From Nocardia brasiliensis NBRC 14402 (GTDB taxonomy: Bacteria > Actinomycetota > Actinomycetes > Mycobacteriales > Mycobacteriaceae), in contig NZ_BAFT02000113.1 in the NCBI RefSeq assembly GCF_000308475.2, positions 62,001 through 126,000 on the forward strand: a stretch of DNA of 64,000 nucleotides, read 5' to 3'. Made by a program: the position numbers and the translations under genes. The notes under the pieces were generated by a model. The model saw only the letters and a program-made list of their open reading frames with translations, searched no databases and had not been told where the DNA came from. This document shows, in pieces, positions 43,801 to 51,715 of the stretch (positions are counted from its first letter, which is position 1; every line of letters starts with the position of its first letter).

Positions 43801-45002
43801 CGGAACATCTCGATGGTGCCCGGCCCTACCTCGTCCCGGATGGTGCCGGGTTCGACGCCCCAGGCCGTCTCGACGAAGGCGCGATCGGCCGGCACGAGCA
43901 CGCTGCGCTGCCCCGGCAGGCCGGGGCCCATGTAGCCCATTTCGCGCCCGCCCATGGCATTCGGCTGCCCGGTCAGCGAGAACGGGCCGCTGCCCCGGCG
44001 GCTGATCGCGCCGGTGGCCAGATGCAAATTGCAGATCGCGTTGGTGTTCCAGGTGCCGTGGGTGGACTGGTTGAGCCCCATCGTCCACAGCGTCATCCAT
44101 TCGCCCGCCGCGCCGATCCAGGCTGCGGCAGTACGGATGTCGGCCTCGGCGAGTCCGGTGAGCTCGGCCACCCGCGCGGGCGGATAGTCGGCGAGGAACT
44201 CCGGCATCGCCGTCCAGCCCTCGGTGTGCTCGGCGATGAAATCCTCGTCGATATCCCCGTTTTCGACGAGCAGGTACAGCAGACCGTTGAGCAGCGCGAG
44301 GTCGGTGCCCGGTGCGATCTGCAGGAAAAGGTCGGCCCGCGCGGCGGTTTCGGTGCGCCGCGGATCGACCACGATCAGCTTCGCGCCCGCCTTGAGCCGA
44401 TCCACCATGCGCAGGTGCAGGATCGGGTGGCAGTCGGCCATGTTCGCGCCGATCACGAAGAACAGATCGGCGTGGTCGATATCGTCGTAGGAGCCGGGCG
44501 GACCGTCCGCGCCGAGTGACTGCTTGTAGCCGGTGCCCGCGCTCGCCATGCACAGCCGCGAATTGGCTTCGATGTGCACGGTCCGCAGATAGCCCTTGGC
44601 CAGCTTGGTCGCCAGGTACTGCGCCTCCAGCGACATCTGCCCGGAAACGTAGAGCGCGATCGCGTCCGGCCCGTGCTCGTCCAGGATCGACCGCAGCCGG
44701 GCGGCCGCCTCGCGCACCGCCTCGTCCACCGCGACCGGCACCGGCTCCTGCCCGCGCTCGGGCCGTCGCAACGCCGTCTCCATCCGTCCGGGCGTGCGCA
44801 TCAGCTCCAGATGGGTGGCGCCCTTGGTGCACAGCCTGCCCGCGTTCGACGGATGCAGTTTGTCGCCGCTCACCTTGACGAGCACCGGCTTACCGGCGGC
44901 GTCCGGCTTCGTCTGCACCGTGATTCCGCACCCGACGCCGCAGTACGAACATGCCGTCCTGGTGGTGCCGCCTGCGTCCAACATGCTCCCGATCATGGCC
45001 AT
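40821..45002 (-). CDS. Assimilatory nitrate reductase fused to a CysJ-like flavoprotein reductase
   Basis: A 1,393-residue protein with two parts. Residues 1-720 are a molybdopterin oxidoreductase with the [4Fe-4S] set CSYCGVGCG and GRLCTKG, and the C-terminal molybdopterin domain near 600-720. A linker (LTEVERIYLSGYLAAL) leads to a flavodoxin domain (LWASQTGNAEELAA near 825) and an FAD/NADPH domain to the end (RQYSISSSPL, GPGTGIAPFRGFLQE). NADPH electrons would flow to the Mo centre within one chain. The sequence suits nitrate as substrate; other oxyanions are possible. Starts at 45,002, 44,996 and 44,984 are all plausible. Confidence 0.9.
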   Translation of the reverse strand: MAMIGSMLDAGGTTRTACSYCGVGCGITVQTKPDAAGKPVLVKVSGDKLHPSNAGRLCTKGATHLELMRTPGRMETALRRPERGQEPVPVAVDEAVREAAARLRSILDEHGPDAIALYVSGQMSLEAQYLATKLAKGYLRTVHIEANSRLCMASAGTGYKQSLGADGPPGSYDDIDHADLFFVIGANMADCHPILHLRMVDRLKAGAKLIVVDPRRTETAARADLFLQIAPGTDLALLNGLLYLLVENGDIDEDFIAEHTEGWTAMPEFLADYPPARVAELTGLAEADIRTAAAWIGAAGEWMTLWTMGLNQSTHGTWNTNAICNLHLATGAISRRGSGPFSLTGQPNAMGGREMGYMGPGLPGQRSVLVPADRAFVETAWGVEPGTIRDEVGPGTIEMFRELAAGQIKAAWIICTNPVATVANRKTVLDGLEAAELVIAQDAYAETATNAYADLLLPATLWAEADALMVNSERNVTLLQRSVEPVGDARPDWLLIAQVATAMGFPGFDFESSAAVFDEIKQFANPATGYDLRGMDFERLRQGPMQWPCPDGTRPRNPIRYVNDGVSQHPHVDEHGHRPRLAFATPSRRAVFWPRPHLPAAELPDDDYPFLLNTGRLQHQWHTMTKTGKIDKLTKLNGQPFVEVHPDDAERLGVRAGDQLEIASRRGRAVLPVQIGDRVRPGDCFAPFHWNDEHGEYLTINAVTNDAVDPASLQPEYKACAVSLRRVAVPEQPESPAIPIPVAPHPLSVVLGLDATTTPTLTEVERIYLSGYLAALQAIPVTGQPVLPASAPIAAQRRTWIDGLLAGMYSRAADAAAAPTRPVTVLWASQTGNAEELAATVAARLTECGFLPTLLDMDSCTVAALTGDVLVVTSTFGDGGPPDNGTDFWQQLDDTAIRLGEMRYAVFALGDSSYDDFCGHGRKLDERFAEYGATRLLPRVDSEPDFQEPAERWLDAVLAVLGDQLNGELPQEDSIPPGGQPGIAVQQVRQHTRTMTSVLTRAAAPAPGRTRREVPQFTRNSPVPAPLIRNEALTVAGSAKEVRQFGFDLRGLEAGYEVGDSLGIWPANDAALVGEWLATTGLDGRRVIEVDDRELTLAEALRTHYDISKVSNDLLAFVAERNPNIRLAKLLRRDNRNELDNYLWDRQAVDVLRDFPVRADLVDWLGTLKKLQPRQYSISSSPLVSPGEVQLTVGVVRYGDPAATGSMARRGGVCSTFLADRAGGEAGTVPIFLQRAPHFRPPADPAAPMIMVGPGTGIAPFRGFLQERRELGCTGRNWLFFGEQHAATNFYYRTELEDMFRSGFLTRLDLAFSRDQRERIYVQHRMIEHGAELWSWLRDGAHLYVCGDATRMAKDVDDALLRIIRVHGKVDEAGALAYRKQLVAQKRYVRDVY

Positions 45003-45017
45003 CGCCGATTGCGCGGG

Positions 45018-45044
45018 GTTTACCGCGCGTTATCGGGAGGTCAC
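45018..45044 (-). promoter_or_regulatory. Candidate GlnR-binding triplet upstream of the nitrate reductase
   Basis: On the minus strand GTGAC, ATAAC and TAAAC occur at exact 11-base intervals, the spacing of actinobacterial GlnR boxes (gTnAC-n6-GaAAC). The first box is a full match and the others are partial. GlnR activates nitrogen assimilation genes under nitrogen limitation. The site lies very near the 45,002 start, favouring the 44,984 start or a leaderless message. Confidence 0.5.
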
Positions 45045-45097
45045 AATCCACCTCACAAGCCGCATCCTGGCCGGTGAGGTGTGATGAAGATCGCAGG

Positions 45098-45808
45098 TCA
45101 GCCGAGTTTGTAGGCCCGGTGCAGCGCGACGATCCCGCCGGTCAGGTTGCGCCATTTCACCGATGCCCAGCCGTTGCCCGCGATCCGCATCGCCAGCTGC
45201 CGCTGGTTCGGCCAGGCCCGGATCGACTCGGCGAGGTACACGTAGGCGTCCGGATTGCTGCTGACCGCGCGGGCCACCTTCGGCAGCGCCTTCATCAGGT
45301 ACTCCATGTACACCGTGCGGAAACCGGGGATGACCGGGGTGGAGAACTCGGCGATGACCAGCCGTCCGCCCGGCTTGGTGACGCGCAGCATCTCGCGCAG
45401 CGCCGCATCGGTGTCGGAGATGTTGCGCAGGCCGTAGGAGATGGTCACCGCGTCGAAGGAGTTGTCGGCGAAGGGCAGCGCCGTCGCGTCGGCCGCCACC
45501 ATCGGCACCTTGCGGAACTTGCCCGCGGCGAGCATGCCCTGGGAGAAGTCGGCGGCCAGGCACCAGGCGCCGGACTTCGCGAGGTCGAGGGTGGACACGC
45601 CGGTGCCCGCCGCGAGGTCGAGCACCCGCTCGCCGGGGCGCGGGGCCAGCGCCTTGCGGACCGCCCAGCGCCAGTAGCGATCCTGGCCGCCCGAGATCAC
45701 CGTGTTGGTCAGGTCGTAGCGGCGGGCGACGCCGTCGAACATCGACGCGATCTCGTGCGGCTGCTTGTCCAGTGAGGCCCGAACCGATTCTGTTTTCGCC
45801 ACGCTCAT
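45098..45808 (-). CDS. menG: Demethylmenaquinone methyltransferase MenG (UbiE type)
   Basis: This enzyme methylates demethylmenaquinone to menaquinone with S-adenosylmethionine, the last core step. The 236-residue protein has the SAM motif VLDLAAGTGVSTLDLA, ADFSQGML and the UbiE signatures YDLTNTVISGGQDRYWR and SYGLRNISDTDAALREM. The ATG at the start of the family core follows a GGAGAGG site and is preferred to one 108 bases upstream. The gene lies between the nitrate reductase and the mannosyltransferase. Confidence 0.94.
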   Translation of the reverse strand: MSVAKTESVRASLDKQPHEIASMFDGVARRYDLTNTVISGGQDRYWRWAVRKALAPRPGERVLDLAAGTGVSTLDLAKSGAWCLAADFSQGMLAAGKFRKVPMVAADATALPFADNSFDAVTISYGLRNISDTDAALREMLRVTKPGGRLVIAEFSTPVIPGFRTVYMEYLMKALPKVARAVSSNPDAYVYLAESIRAWPNQRQLAMRIAGNGWASVKWRNLTGGIVALHRAYKLG

Positions 45809-45976
45809 GCGCCTCTCCGCGTCTTCAGGCCGTACCAGTCGGATATCCGCCGAACCGTGTCCAGGGCCTGCGCCGGATACGTCGCGGGTCCGGGCGGTGC
45901 CCGGTGGGTTACCCATGGTCTCACGAGGCCGGTGGGCCCGATCCGGTCGGCCACCGGCGCCGCGGCCGCCCCTCGG

Positions 45977-47122
45977 TCAAGCGGTATGCGGCAACCGCAT
46001 CCGCATGCCGGTGACGTCCGCGTAGTGGCCCATCAGCTCGGTACAGATCGCGGGCCAGGTGCGGTGCAGCACCGATTTGCGCGCGGCACCGGCGAATCGG
46101 GCGCGCAGCGCCGGATCGTGCAGTGCCGCAACGGCACTCGGCAGCAGTTCGGTGAACCGGTCGACCGGGAGCAGATATCCGTTGCGACAGTGCGCGATCA
46201 GGTCGCGCGGGCCGCCCGCGTCCGGGCCGATCACCGGCACACCGCATGCGAGGGCCTCTTGCACGCCCTGGCAGAAAGTCTCGTGCTCGCCCGCGTGCAC
46301 CATCACGTCCAGGCTCGCGTACGCCTGGGCCAGGGTGTCGCCGCCCAGTTCGCCGGTGAACACCGCGTTCGGCAGCAGCCGGGTGAGCCGGTCGCGTTCG
46401 GGCCCGCCGCCGACGATGACCAGCTGGATGTCGGGATCGTGCGCCAGCACGGCGAGCCGTTCGACGTGCTTTTCCGGCGCGAGCCTGCCGACGAAGCCGA
46501 CCACCAGTTTGTCGGCACCGTTGAGCCACGAGGCGCGCAACTCGGTGCGCCGCGCCGACGGGGTGAACCGGGCGATGTCCACGCCACGTCCCCATCGGTG
46601 CACTCGCGGAATGCCATGGCTCGCAAGGTCTTGCGCGGCGGCGCTGGACGGGGCCAGGGTGCGGGTCGCGCCCTCGTGGATGCGCCGGGTCCAGGCCCAG
46701 GCCGCCCGGCTGGCCAGCGACAGACCGTAGCTCTTGGCGAAACCGGCGACGTCGGTCTGATAGACCGCCACGGTCGGCAGGTCTAGCCGGGTGGCCGCGC
46801 CGAGTCCGCCGGCGCCGAGCAGGAACGGCGAGGCCAGGTGCACCACGTCGGCGTCGAAATCGGCGATGGCCGAGACGATTCCCGGTTGCGGCAGGCCCAC
46901 CGGCAGCGAACTGATCTTGGGCACCATCACCGCGGGCACCCGATGCACCCGGAACCGGTCGTGCCAGCGGGCCGCCGGTGGCAGGCCGCGCACCGTGTCC
47001 GGCGCGATGATCAGGGCGTCATGGCCGTGGCTGTCGAGGTGATCCAGCACCCGCAGCACGGAGTTCACGACGCCGTTCATGTTCGGCAGAAACGACTCCG
47101 CGACGATCGCTACACGCACCAT
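45977..47122 (-). CDS. mgtA: GT4 mannosyltransferase (MgtA/PimB' type)
   Basis: A 381-residue GT-B fold enzyme: RVAIVAESFLPNMNGVVNSV at the front, FVGRLAPEKHVERL near 220 and the EHETFCQGVQEALACGVPV donor-binding block near 287-305. It resembles the recalled mycobacterial mgtA, which puts mannose from GDP-mannose onto a glucuronosyl diacylglycerol in lipomannan-like glycolipid synthesis. PimB' is the alternative. In mycobacteria it also lies beside menG. The ATG is the first possible start and the ribosome site is weak. Confidence 0.85.
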   Translation of the reverse strand: MVRVAIVAESFLPNMNGVVNSVLRVLDHLDSHGHDALIIAPDTVRGLPPAARWHDRFRVHRVPAVMVPKISSLPVGLPQPGIVSAIADFDADVVHLASPFLLGAGGLGAATRLDLPTVAVYQTDVAGFAKSYGLSLASRAAWAWTRRIHEGATRTLAPSSAAAQDLASHGIPRVHRWGRGVDIARFTPSARRTELRASWLNGADKLVVGFVGRLAPEKHVERLAVLAHDPDIQLVIVGGGPERDRLTRLLPNAVFTGELGGDTLAQAYASLDVMVHAGEHETFCQGVQEALACGVPVIGPDAGGPRDLIAHCRNGYLLPVDRFTELLPSAVAALHDPALRARFAGAARKSVLHRTWPAICTELMGHYADVTGMRMRLPHTA

Positions 47123-47193
47123 CTCAGGTTGACCCGTGCAACGCGCCACGGCCTCACGCCGGCGTGAAGGAAACGGAAAGATCCGGCGAACTC

Positions 47194-47655
47194 CTAGGTG
47201 GTCGCCGTGGCCTGCGGCCGGCGCCGCCCGGCCCGGTGCAGCAGCCACAGCGCGGGCAGCGCGACCAGCCACACCACCACGATCACCGACAGCGCGGGCG
47301 GAATGGCGACGCGCACGTCGCGGCCCTCCACTCGGACCAGATCGGGATCGGCACGGTAGTACTCGACCCGGATGCGTTCACCCGCCGTGAGATTGGTCGG
47401 GTAGAGCACGCCGACCTTCGGATTGTGTGTTTCCCCGTCCGGTGTCACGTACATGACCGCCGAGCGCAGCCTGCCCGCGGAGAGCACCTCGGCGCTGGTG
47501 ACACCCTTGTCCGAGTTGATCAGGAAGTCGTTGCGCCAGGCGGCAAGCACCAGCAGCACGATCAGCACACTGATCACCGTCGCGGCCGTGATGACACCGA
47601 TCCTGGCCCGCCGCAGGCGGACAGACCGCCGATCAGACTGGGTGGTTTCCAACAC
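47194..47655 (-). CDS. DUF3592-like membrane protein
   Basis: A 153-residue protein with one N-terminal helix (about 20-40) and one C-terminal helix (about 118-140). Between them is an external beta-rich domain (AVMYVTPDGETHNPKVGVLYP, RIRVEYYRADPDLVRVEGRD). The layout fits DUF3592, recalled by pattern. A similar protein lies beside mgtA in mycobacteria. It is upstream of the mannosyltransferase with a 71-base gap and may share its transcript. Function unknown. Confidence 0.75.
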   Translation of the reverse strand: MLETTQSDRRSVRLRRARIGVITAATVISVLIVLLVLAAWRNDFLINSDKGVTSAEVLSAGRLRSAVMYVTPDGETHNPKVGVLYPTNLTAGERIRVEYYRADPDLVRVEGRDVRVAIPPALSVIVVVWLVALPALWLLHRAGRRRPQATATT

Positions 47656-47694
47656 CGCAACAGGCTACCGACCGACTCGGCTACCGTGTCGCGC

Positions 47695-48201
47695 ATGTCC
47701 CGAAAATTCAGCTTCACCGTGCCTTACACCGTCCCGGTCGAAGATCTTCACCGGGCACTCACCGACGACAAGGTCTGGCAGGCGCGTTTCGCCGACGCCG
47801 AGACCGCCACGCTCGACCTCTCCCATCCCGAGGGGGCGGACTCCATCCGCATCCATATGACCGAAAAGGCCGCGCAGGACAAGGTTCCCAGCGTGGTCAG
47901 CAAGGTGCTCAAGAGCGAGCTGATGCTCTCGCGCACCGACCACTGGCAGGCGCTCGACGGCGATGTCGCCAAGGGCACCTTCGAGGGTTCGACCGGCGGC
48001 ATCAGCACCGAGATGTCGGGCACCTACGAAATGCGTTCGACCGCAGAGGGTTCCGAGATCGAGGTGGTCGGCACCGTGCAGGTGCACGTGCCGCTGGTCG
48101 GCGGCGCCATCGAGCCGCTGGCCGAGCAGCTGCATCACCGCGTGCTGAACAGCGAGCGCAAGTTCATCGAGGAGTGGGTCGCCGCGCAGGCGACTGCCTG
48201 A
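47695..48201 (+). CDS. DUF2505-like protein (possible SRPBCC fold)
   Basis: A 168-residue soluble protein opening SRKFSFTVPYTVPVEDLHRA, with long beta stretches (MTEKAAQDKVPSVVSKVLKS, then SGTYEMRSTAEGSEIEVVGT) and a final helix. The pattern fits DUF2505, related to lipid-binding SRPBCC proteins. It stands divergent from the DUF3592 gene with 39 bases between, so they may share a promoter region. Function unknown. Confidence 0.75.
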   Translation: MSRKFSFTVPYTVPVEDLHRALTDDKVWQARFADAETATLDLSHPEGADSIRIHMTEKAAQDKVPSVVSKVLKSELMLSRTDHWQALDGDVAKGTFEGSTGGISTEMSGTYEMRSTAEGSEIEVVGTVQVHVPLVGGAIEPLAEQLHHRVLNSERKFIEEWVAAQATA

Positions 48202-48264
48202 CCCCGCACGGCCTCGTCGTCCCGGTACGCCCGGGACGACGAGCCCCGTCCGTTGGGGCACCGT

Positions 48265-48702
48265 CTAGGCGAAGTCCGCGGGCGAGTATTCCTTCTGCTC
48301 CACCAGCACCAGCCAGTTCCCGGAGTTGTCCCGGATGATGGCCTCGGTGCCGTAGGGCCGCTCGGCGGGCGGCTGAATGAACTCCACGCCCTTGGCGGTG
48401 AGTTCCTCGAAGGTCTTCTGACAGTTCTCGGTGCGCAGGCCGAGCGCCCCGTGCGTGCCGCTGCCGAGCGCGCGCCGGATGGCCTCGGCCAGGGCCTCGT
48501 CCAGCGGGGGACCGGGGATCATCAAGCCGATCTCGAGTTCCGGGTGCGCCGGGTGTGCGATGGTGACCCAGCGGAACCCGTTGTCGCCCATGGTGATATC
48601 GGTGACCTCGACGAAGCCCAGCTTGTCGATATACCACTGCTTCGATTCGGTCTGATCGGTGACGTACACCGTGACCAGCGAGACATTCGTAATTGTCGTC
48701 AT
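48265..48702 (-). CDS. VOC family protein
   Basis: A 145-residue single VOC domain with VSLVTVYVTDQTESKQWYID at the front, GFRWVTIAHP in the middle and EAIIRDNSGNWLVLVEQ at the end. Histidine and glutamate residues could form a metal site. It is divergent from a PadR regulator across 100 bases, with a palindrome near the latter, so it may be under the same control. Substrate unknown. Confidence 0.87.
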   Translation of the reverse strand: MTTITNVSLVTVYVTDQTESKQWYIDKLGFVEVTDITMGDNGFRWVTIAHPAHPELEIGLMIPGPPLDEALAEAIRRALGSGTHGALGLRTENCQKTFEELTAKGVEFIQPPAERPYGTEAIIRDNSGNWLVLVEQKEYSPADFA

Positions 48703-48763
48703 GCGACGAGGCTATGGCTGCGCGGCCGCCGTGAGCTTCTCCGGAATTGCTGTGTTCGGCGTA

Positions 48764-48793
48764 TAGTCGAGTTCGGTTATTCGAATTCGACTA
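48764..48793. promoter_or_regulatory. Palindromic operator before padR
   Basis: TAGTCGAGTTCG and CGAATTCGACTA pair over 12 bases with one mismatch around GTTATT. It follows directly on a TATAGT -10-like box (48762-48767) and ends 9 bases before the ATG. Position and symmetry suggest autorepression by PadR. Confidence 0.6.
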
Positions 48794-48802
48794 AGGAGCC
48801 CG

Positions 48803-49375
48803 ATGGCGGTCTCGCGAGCCCGCAGAACCCCGCTGGCGTTGGCGGTGTTGAGCCTGCTCAACGAGCGACCCATGCACCCCTACGAGATGCAGGCGCTGAT
48901 CCGGGACCGGCAGGTCGGACGGGTGGTGCGGATGCGCGGCGGGTCGGTCTACGACGCCGTCGCCCGGTTGGCCGCGCACGATCTGATCGCACCGACCGGC
49001 AGCAGCCGCGCCGGCGCGCGGCCCGAGCGCACCACGTTCACCATCACCGCTGCGGGCCGCGCCGAACTCGACTCGCTGCTCGACGAGTACCTCGCCGAAC
49101 CGGTCAACGAATACCCGCGGTTCGCAGCGGGTTTGGCGCACATCCTCAACCTGACCCCCGACCGCGCGGCCGAATTGCTCACGCGCCGTGCACAGGTCCT
49201 GCGCACCGACCTGGCCGAGCTGGATGCGGCACTGGCTGCGGCACATTCGACCGAGATTCCACCGATCGTGCTGGTGGAGACCGAACTCGACCGCGAACTG
49301 CGCGCCACCGAATTGCGCTGGGTGGAGCGCACCGCGAAACGCATCGCCGACGGCGAATTGCCCTGGGCGACCTGA
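48803..49375 (+). CDS. PadR family transcriptional regulator
   Basis: A 190-residue regulator with a PadR winged helix (LAVLSLLNERPMHPYEMQAL, then GGSVYDAVARLAAHDLI) and a Vir-like C-terminal dimerisation helix pair. The ATG follows AAGGAG. It lies 11 bases before a deazaflavin-type oxidoreductase gene on the same strand, so the two form an operon, controlled through the palindrome upstream. Ligand unknown. Confidence 0.92.
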   Translation: MAVSRARRTPLALAVLSLLNERPMHPYEMQALIRDRQVGRVVRMRGGSVYDAVARLAAHDLIAPTGSSRAGARPERTTFTITAAGRAELDSLLDEYLAEPVNEYPRFAAGLAHILNLTPDRAAELLTRRAQVLRTDLAELDAALAAAHSTEIPPIVLVETELDRELRATELRWVERTAKRIADGELPWAT

Positions 49376-49386
49376 AAGGAGTTGCG

Positions 49387-49836
49387 ATGGTGACGAAACT
49401 GGGCCTGCCCGGCTGGCTCAAACCGATGAACCGCGTGGTGATCACGCTCAACCGACTGGGCGTTCCGCTCGGCACGATGCGGGTGCTCTCGGTGCCCGGT
49501 CGCGCCTCGGGCGAGCTGCGCACCACGCCGGTCTCGCCGCTGACCGTGCGCGGCGCGCGTTACGTGGTCGGACACGGCCAGGCCGAGTGGGTGCGCAACG
49601 CCCGCAAGAGCAGCTGGGGCATCCTGGCCGAGGGACGCAGGCGCAACCGGGTGGATCTCGTCGAACTCCCGGCCGACGAGCGCCCCGCCGTGCTGCGCGA
49701 ATTCCCGCGCGAGGTACCGCACGGTGTGCCGTTCTTCGTCAAACTCGGCTTGGTGACCTCGGCCGATCCGGACGAATTCGCCGCCGCCGCACCGCGCAGC
49801 GCGGTGTTCCGCATCGAAAACCCTACGGCGGTCTAG
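49387..49836 (+). CDS. Deazaflavin (F420)-dependent nitroreductase-family protein
   Basis: A 149-residue protein of the Ddn/FDOR-A type. Its core has the RVLSVPGRASGELRTTPVSPL strand-turn pattern and GARYVVGHGQAEWVRNARKS, with the phosphate-binding Arg/Lys expected for F420. Members reduce quinones or nitro compounds; Ddn activates the drug pretomanid in mycobacteria. The ATG follows AAAGGAG. It is cotranscribed with padR and its stop overlaps that of the convergent AraC gene. Confidence 0.88.
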   Translation: MVTKLGLPGWLKPMNRVVITLNRLGVPLGTMRVLSVPGRASGELRTTPVSPLTVRGARYVVGHGQAEWVRNARKSSWGILAEGRRRNRVDLVELPADERPAVLREFPREVPHGVPFFVKLGLVTSADPDEFAAAAPRSAVFRIENPTAV

Positions 49837-50261
49837 GTTTCGCGGGTGCGGTCGCTGAGGCCGTGCATGAACACGAAACAACCCGGAATACGGGGCGCGC
49901 CGTCGGCGAACTTCGCCTGGTACTCCGAGGGCGTCACCCCGACGAGCTTGCGGAACTTGCTGCTGAAGGAGCCGAGGCTGCTGTAGCCGACCAGCATGCA
50001 GACCTCGGTGACCGTCAGGTTGGTCGCGCGCAGCAGATCCTGCGCGCGCTCGATCCGCCGCTCGGTCAGGTACGCGGCGGGTGTCAATCCGTAGACCGCG
50101 GCGAACGCCCGCAAGAAGTGATACTTGGAAACCCCTGCGGCGGCGGCCAACTCGTCGAGATCGAGCGGGTCGGCATACCGTCGATCCGCGAGATCGCGGG
50201 CGCGCCGCAGATGCGGCAGCAGTGCCAGCGGCGGCGCGCTGTGCGGTCGTCCACTCATCAC
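49833..50261 (-). CDS. Short AraC-type DNA-binding protein
   Basis: A 142-residue protein that is almost only the double AraC helix-turn-helix (LDLDELAAAAGVSKYHFLRA, then VTEVCMLVGYSSLGSFSSKF). The PSEYQAKFADG end is normal. No ligand-binding domain is present, so it may answer to dosage, a partner, or nothing. It converges with the F420-type gene with a four-base overlap of stops. Confidence 0.9.
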   Translation of the reverse strand: MMSGRPHSAPPLALLPHLRRARDLADRRYADPLDLDELAAAAGVSKYHFLRAFAAVYGLTPAAYLTERRIERAQDLLRATNLTVTEVCMLVGYSSLGSFSSKFRKLVGVTPSEYQAKFADGAPRIPGCFVFMHGLSDRTRET

Positions 50262-50283
50262 GCCACCGCCGTCCGTCTCGTGG

Positions 50284-51549
50284 CTAGGCGAACGGAGGGA
50301 GGTCGTCGACGCGCATCGACATCCGGCCCGCCGCCCGCCACGCGCGCGCGGTGAGGTCGACGTCCTCGTCGGTGACCAGGTTGCCCATCACCCGGACGGC
50401 GGTGCGCTGCAAGTACTTCGAGCGCATCACCGGCGGGCCGCCGATCGGCACCATCTTCGGATGGGTGGCCAGCCCGGCGATCCGGCGCGCCACCGAGAAG
50501 GTGCGGCCGTAGCGGGCCCGCAGCAGCTCGGGCCAGATCGTGGTGAGATCCGGCTCGTCCAGCAGCCCGGCCAACATGTGCCCGCCCTCCAGGCCGTAGT
50601 CGATGCCCTCGCCGTTCAGCGGGTTCACACAGCCCGCGGCGTCACCGACCAGCACCCAGTTGCGCCCGGCGACATGGGAGACCGCGCCACCCATCGGCAG
50701 CAGCGCCGACGCCACCGCGCGCAGCGAACCCTCGAACTGCCATTCCTCGAAGCGCTGCTTGGTGTAGTGCTCCAGCAGCGGTTTCAGCGCGATGTGCGAG
50801 GGCCGCTGTTCGGTGGCCAGCGAGCCGACGCCGATGTTCACCTCGCCGTTGCCGAGCGGGAACACCCAGCCGTAGCCGGGCACCAGGGCGCCCGCGGCGT
50901 CGCGCAGCTCCAGATGCGAGGTGATCCACTGATCGTCGCTGCGGCCGGACTTGATGTAGGCGCGGGCCGCGGTGCCGTAGGCGTACTGGCGATGCCAGGT
51001 GCGGCCGAGCAGCCGGCCGACCGGCGACCGCACACCGTCGGCGACGATCAGCAGCGTGCACCCGATGGTGTGGGTGCCGGTGGCCGTGCGCACCGTCACG
51101 CCGGTGACCCGGTCCCCGTCTCGCGTGACATCGATTACCTTCGTGCCGTCGATCATCCGCGCGCCGGACTTCATCGCGGTCTCGCGCAGCTTGTCATCGA
51201 GTTCGGTTCGGGGAACCGCACTTCCGTAGGTGGGGAACGCACCGGCAGGCCAGCTCAGCAGCGCTTCGCGGCCGAAACCGGTCATCCGCAGGCCGTGATT
51301 GACGGTGTGCGCGCGCACCCATTCGCCCAGCCCGAGATGCTCCAGTTCGGCCGTGGCGCGCGGCGTCAGCCCGTCGCCGCAGGTCTTGTCCCTGGGAAAG
51401 ACGGCGGAATCGAGCAGCACCACCTCGCGTCCGGCGCGCGCGGCCCAGGCCGCCGATGCCGAACCGGCCGGGCCCGCGCCCACGACCAGCACCTCGGCCT
51501 GTGCGGGCAGCGCGTCCCCGCTCGCGGGGGTGACTTCCGGTGAACCCAT
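50284..51549 (-). CDS. menJ: Geranylgeranyl-reductase-family flavoprotein (MenJ-like)
   Basis: A 421-residue FAD enzyme with VLVVGAGPAGSASAAWAARA at 20-39, the CGDGLTPRATAELE substrate loop and GDAAGCVNPLNGEGIDYGLE near 305. It resembles the recalled mycobacterial MenJ (Rv0561c), which saturates one isoprene unit of menaquinone to give MK-9(II-H2). Its gene neighbours the polyprenyl synthase as there. The ATG begins the family core region; an upstream extension is possible. Confidence 0.9.
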   Translation of the reverse strand: MGSPEVTPASGDALPAQAEVLVVGAGPAGSASAAWAARAGREVVLLDSAVFPRDKTCGDGLTPRATAELEHLGLGEWVRAHTVNHGLRMTGFGREALLSWPAGAFPTYGSAVPRTELDDKLRETAMKSGARMIDGTKVIDVTRDGDRVTGVTVRTATGTHTIGCTLLIVADGVRSPVGRLLGRTWHRQYAYGTAARAYIKSGRSDDQWITSHLELRDAAGALVPGYGWVFPLGNGEVNIGVGSLATEQRPSHIALKPLLEHYTKQRFEEWQFEGSLRAVASALLPMGGAVSHVAGRNWVLVGDAAGCVNPLNGEGIDYGLEGGHMLAGLLDEPDLTTIWPELLRARYGRTFSVARRIAGLATHPKMVPIGGPPVMRSKYLQRTAVRVMGNLVTDEDVDLTARAWRAAGRMSMRVDDLPPFA

Positions 51550-51715
51550 GACTTCAATACTTGCACGGGTCCCCGGCGGCGCGGGCGCGCGCGGCGCACC
51601 GAAAATGGTGTGCCAAAGTGTCTGATACACCGCATAGTGACGGTGTTCATGGGCCATCGGCTGAGGACACGCTAGGTTCTCTACCGTGGGGTCGGACGCA
51701 TCGGCGGGAGAAGAA

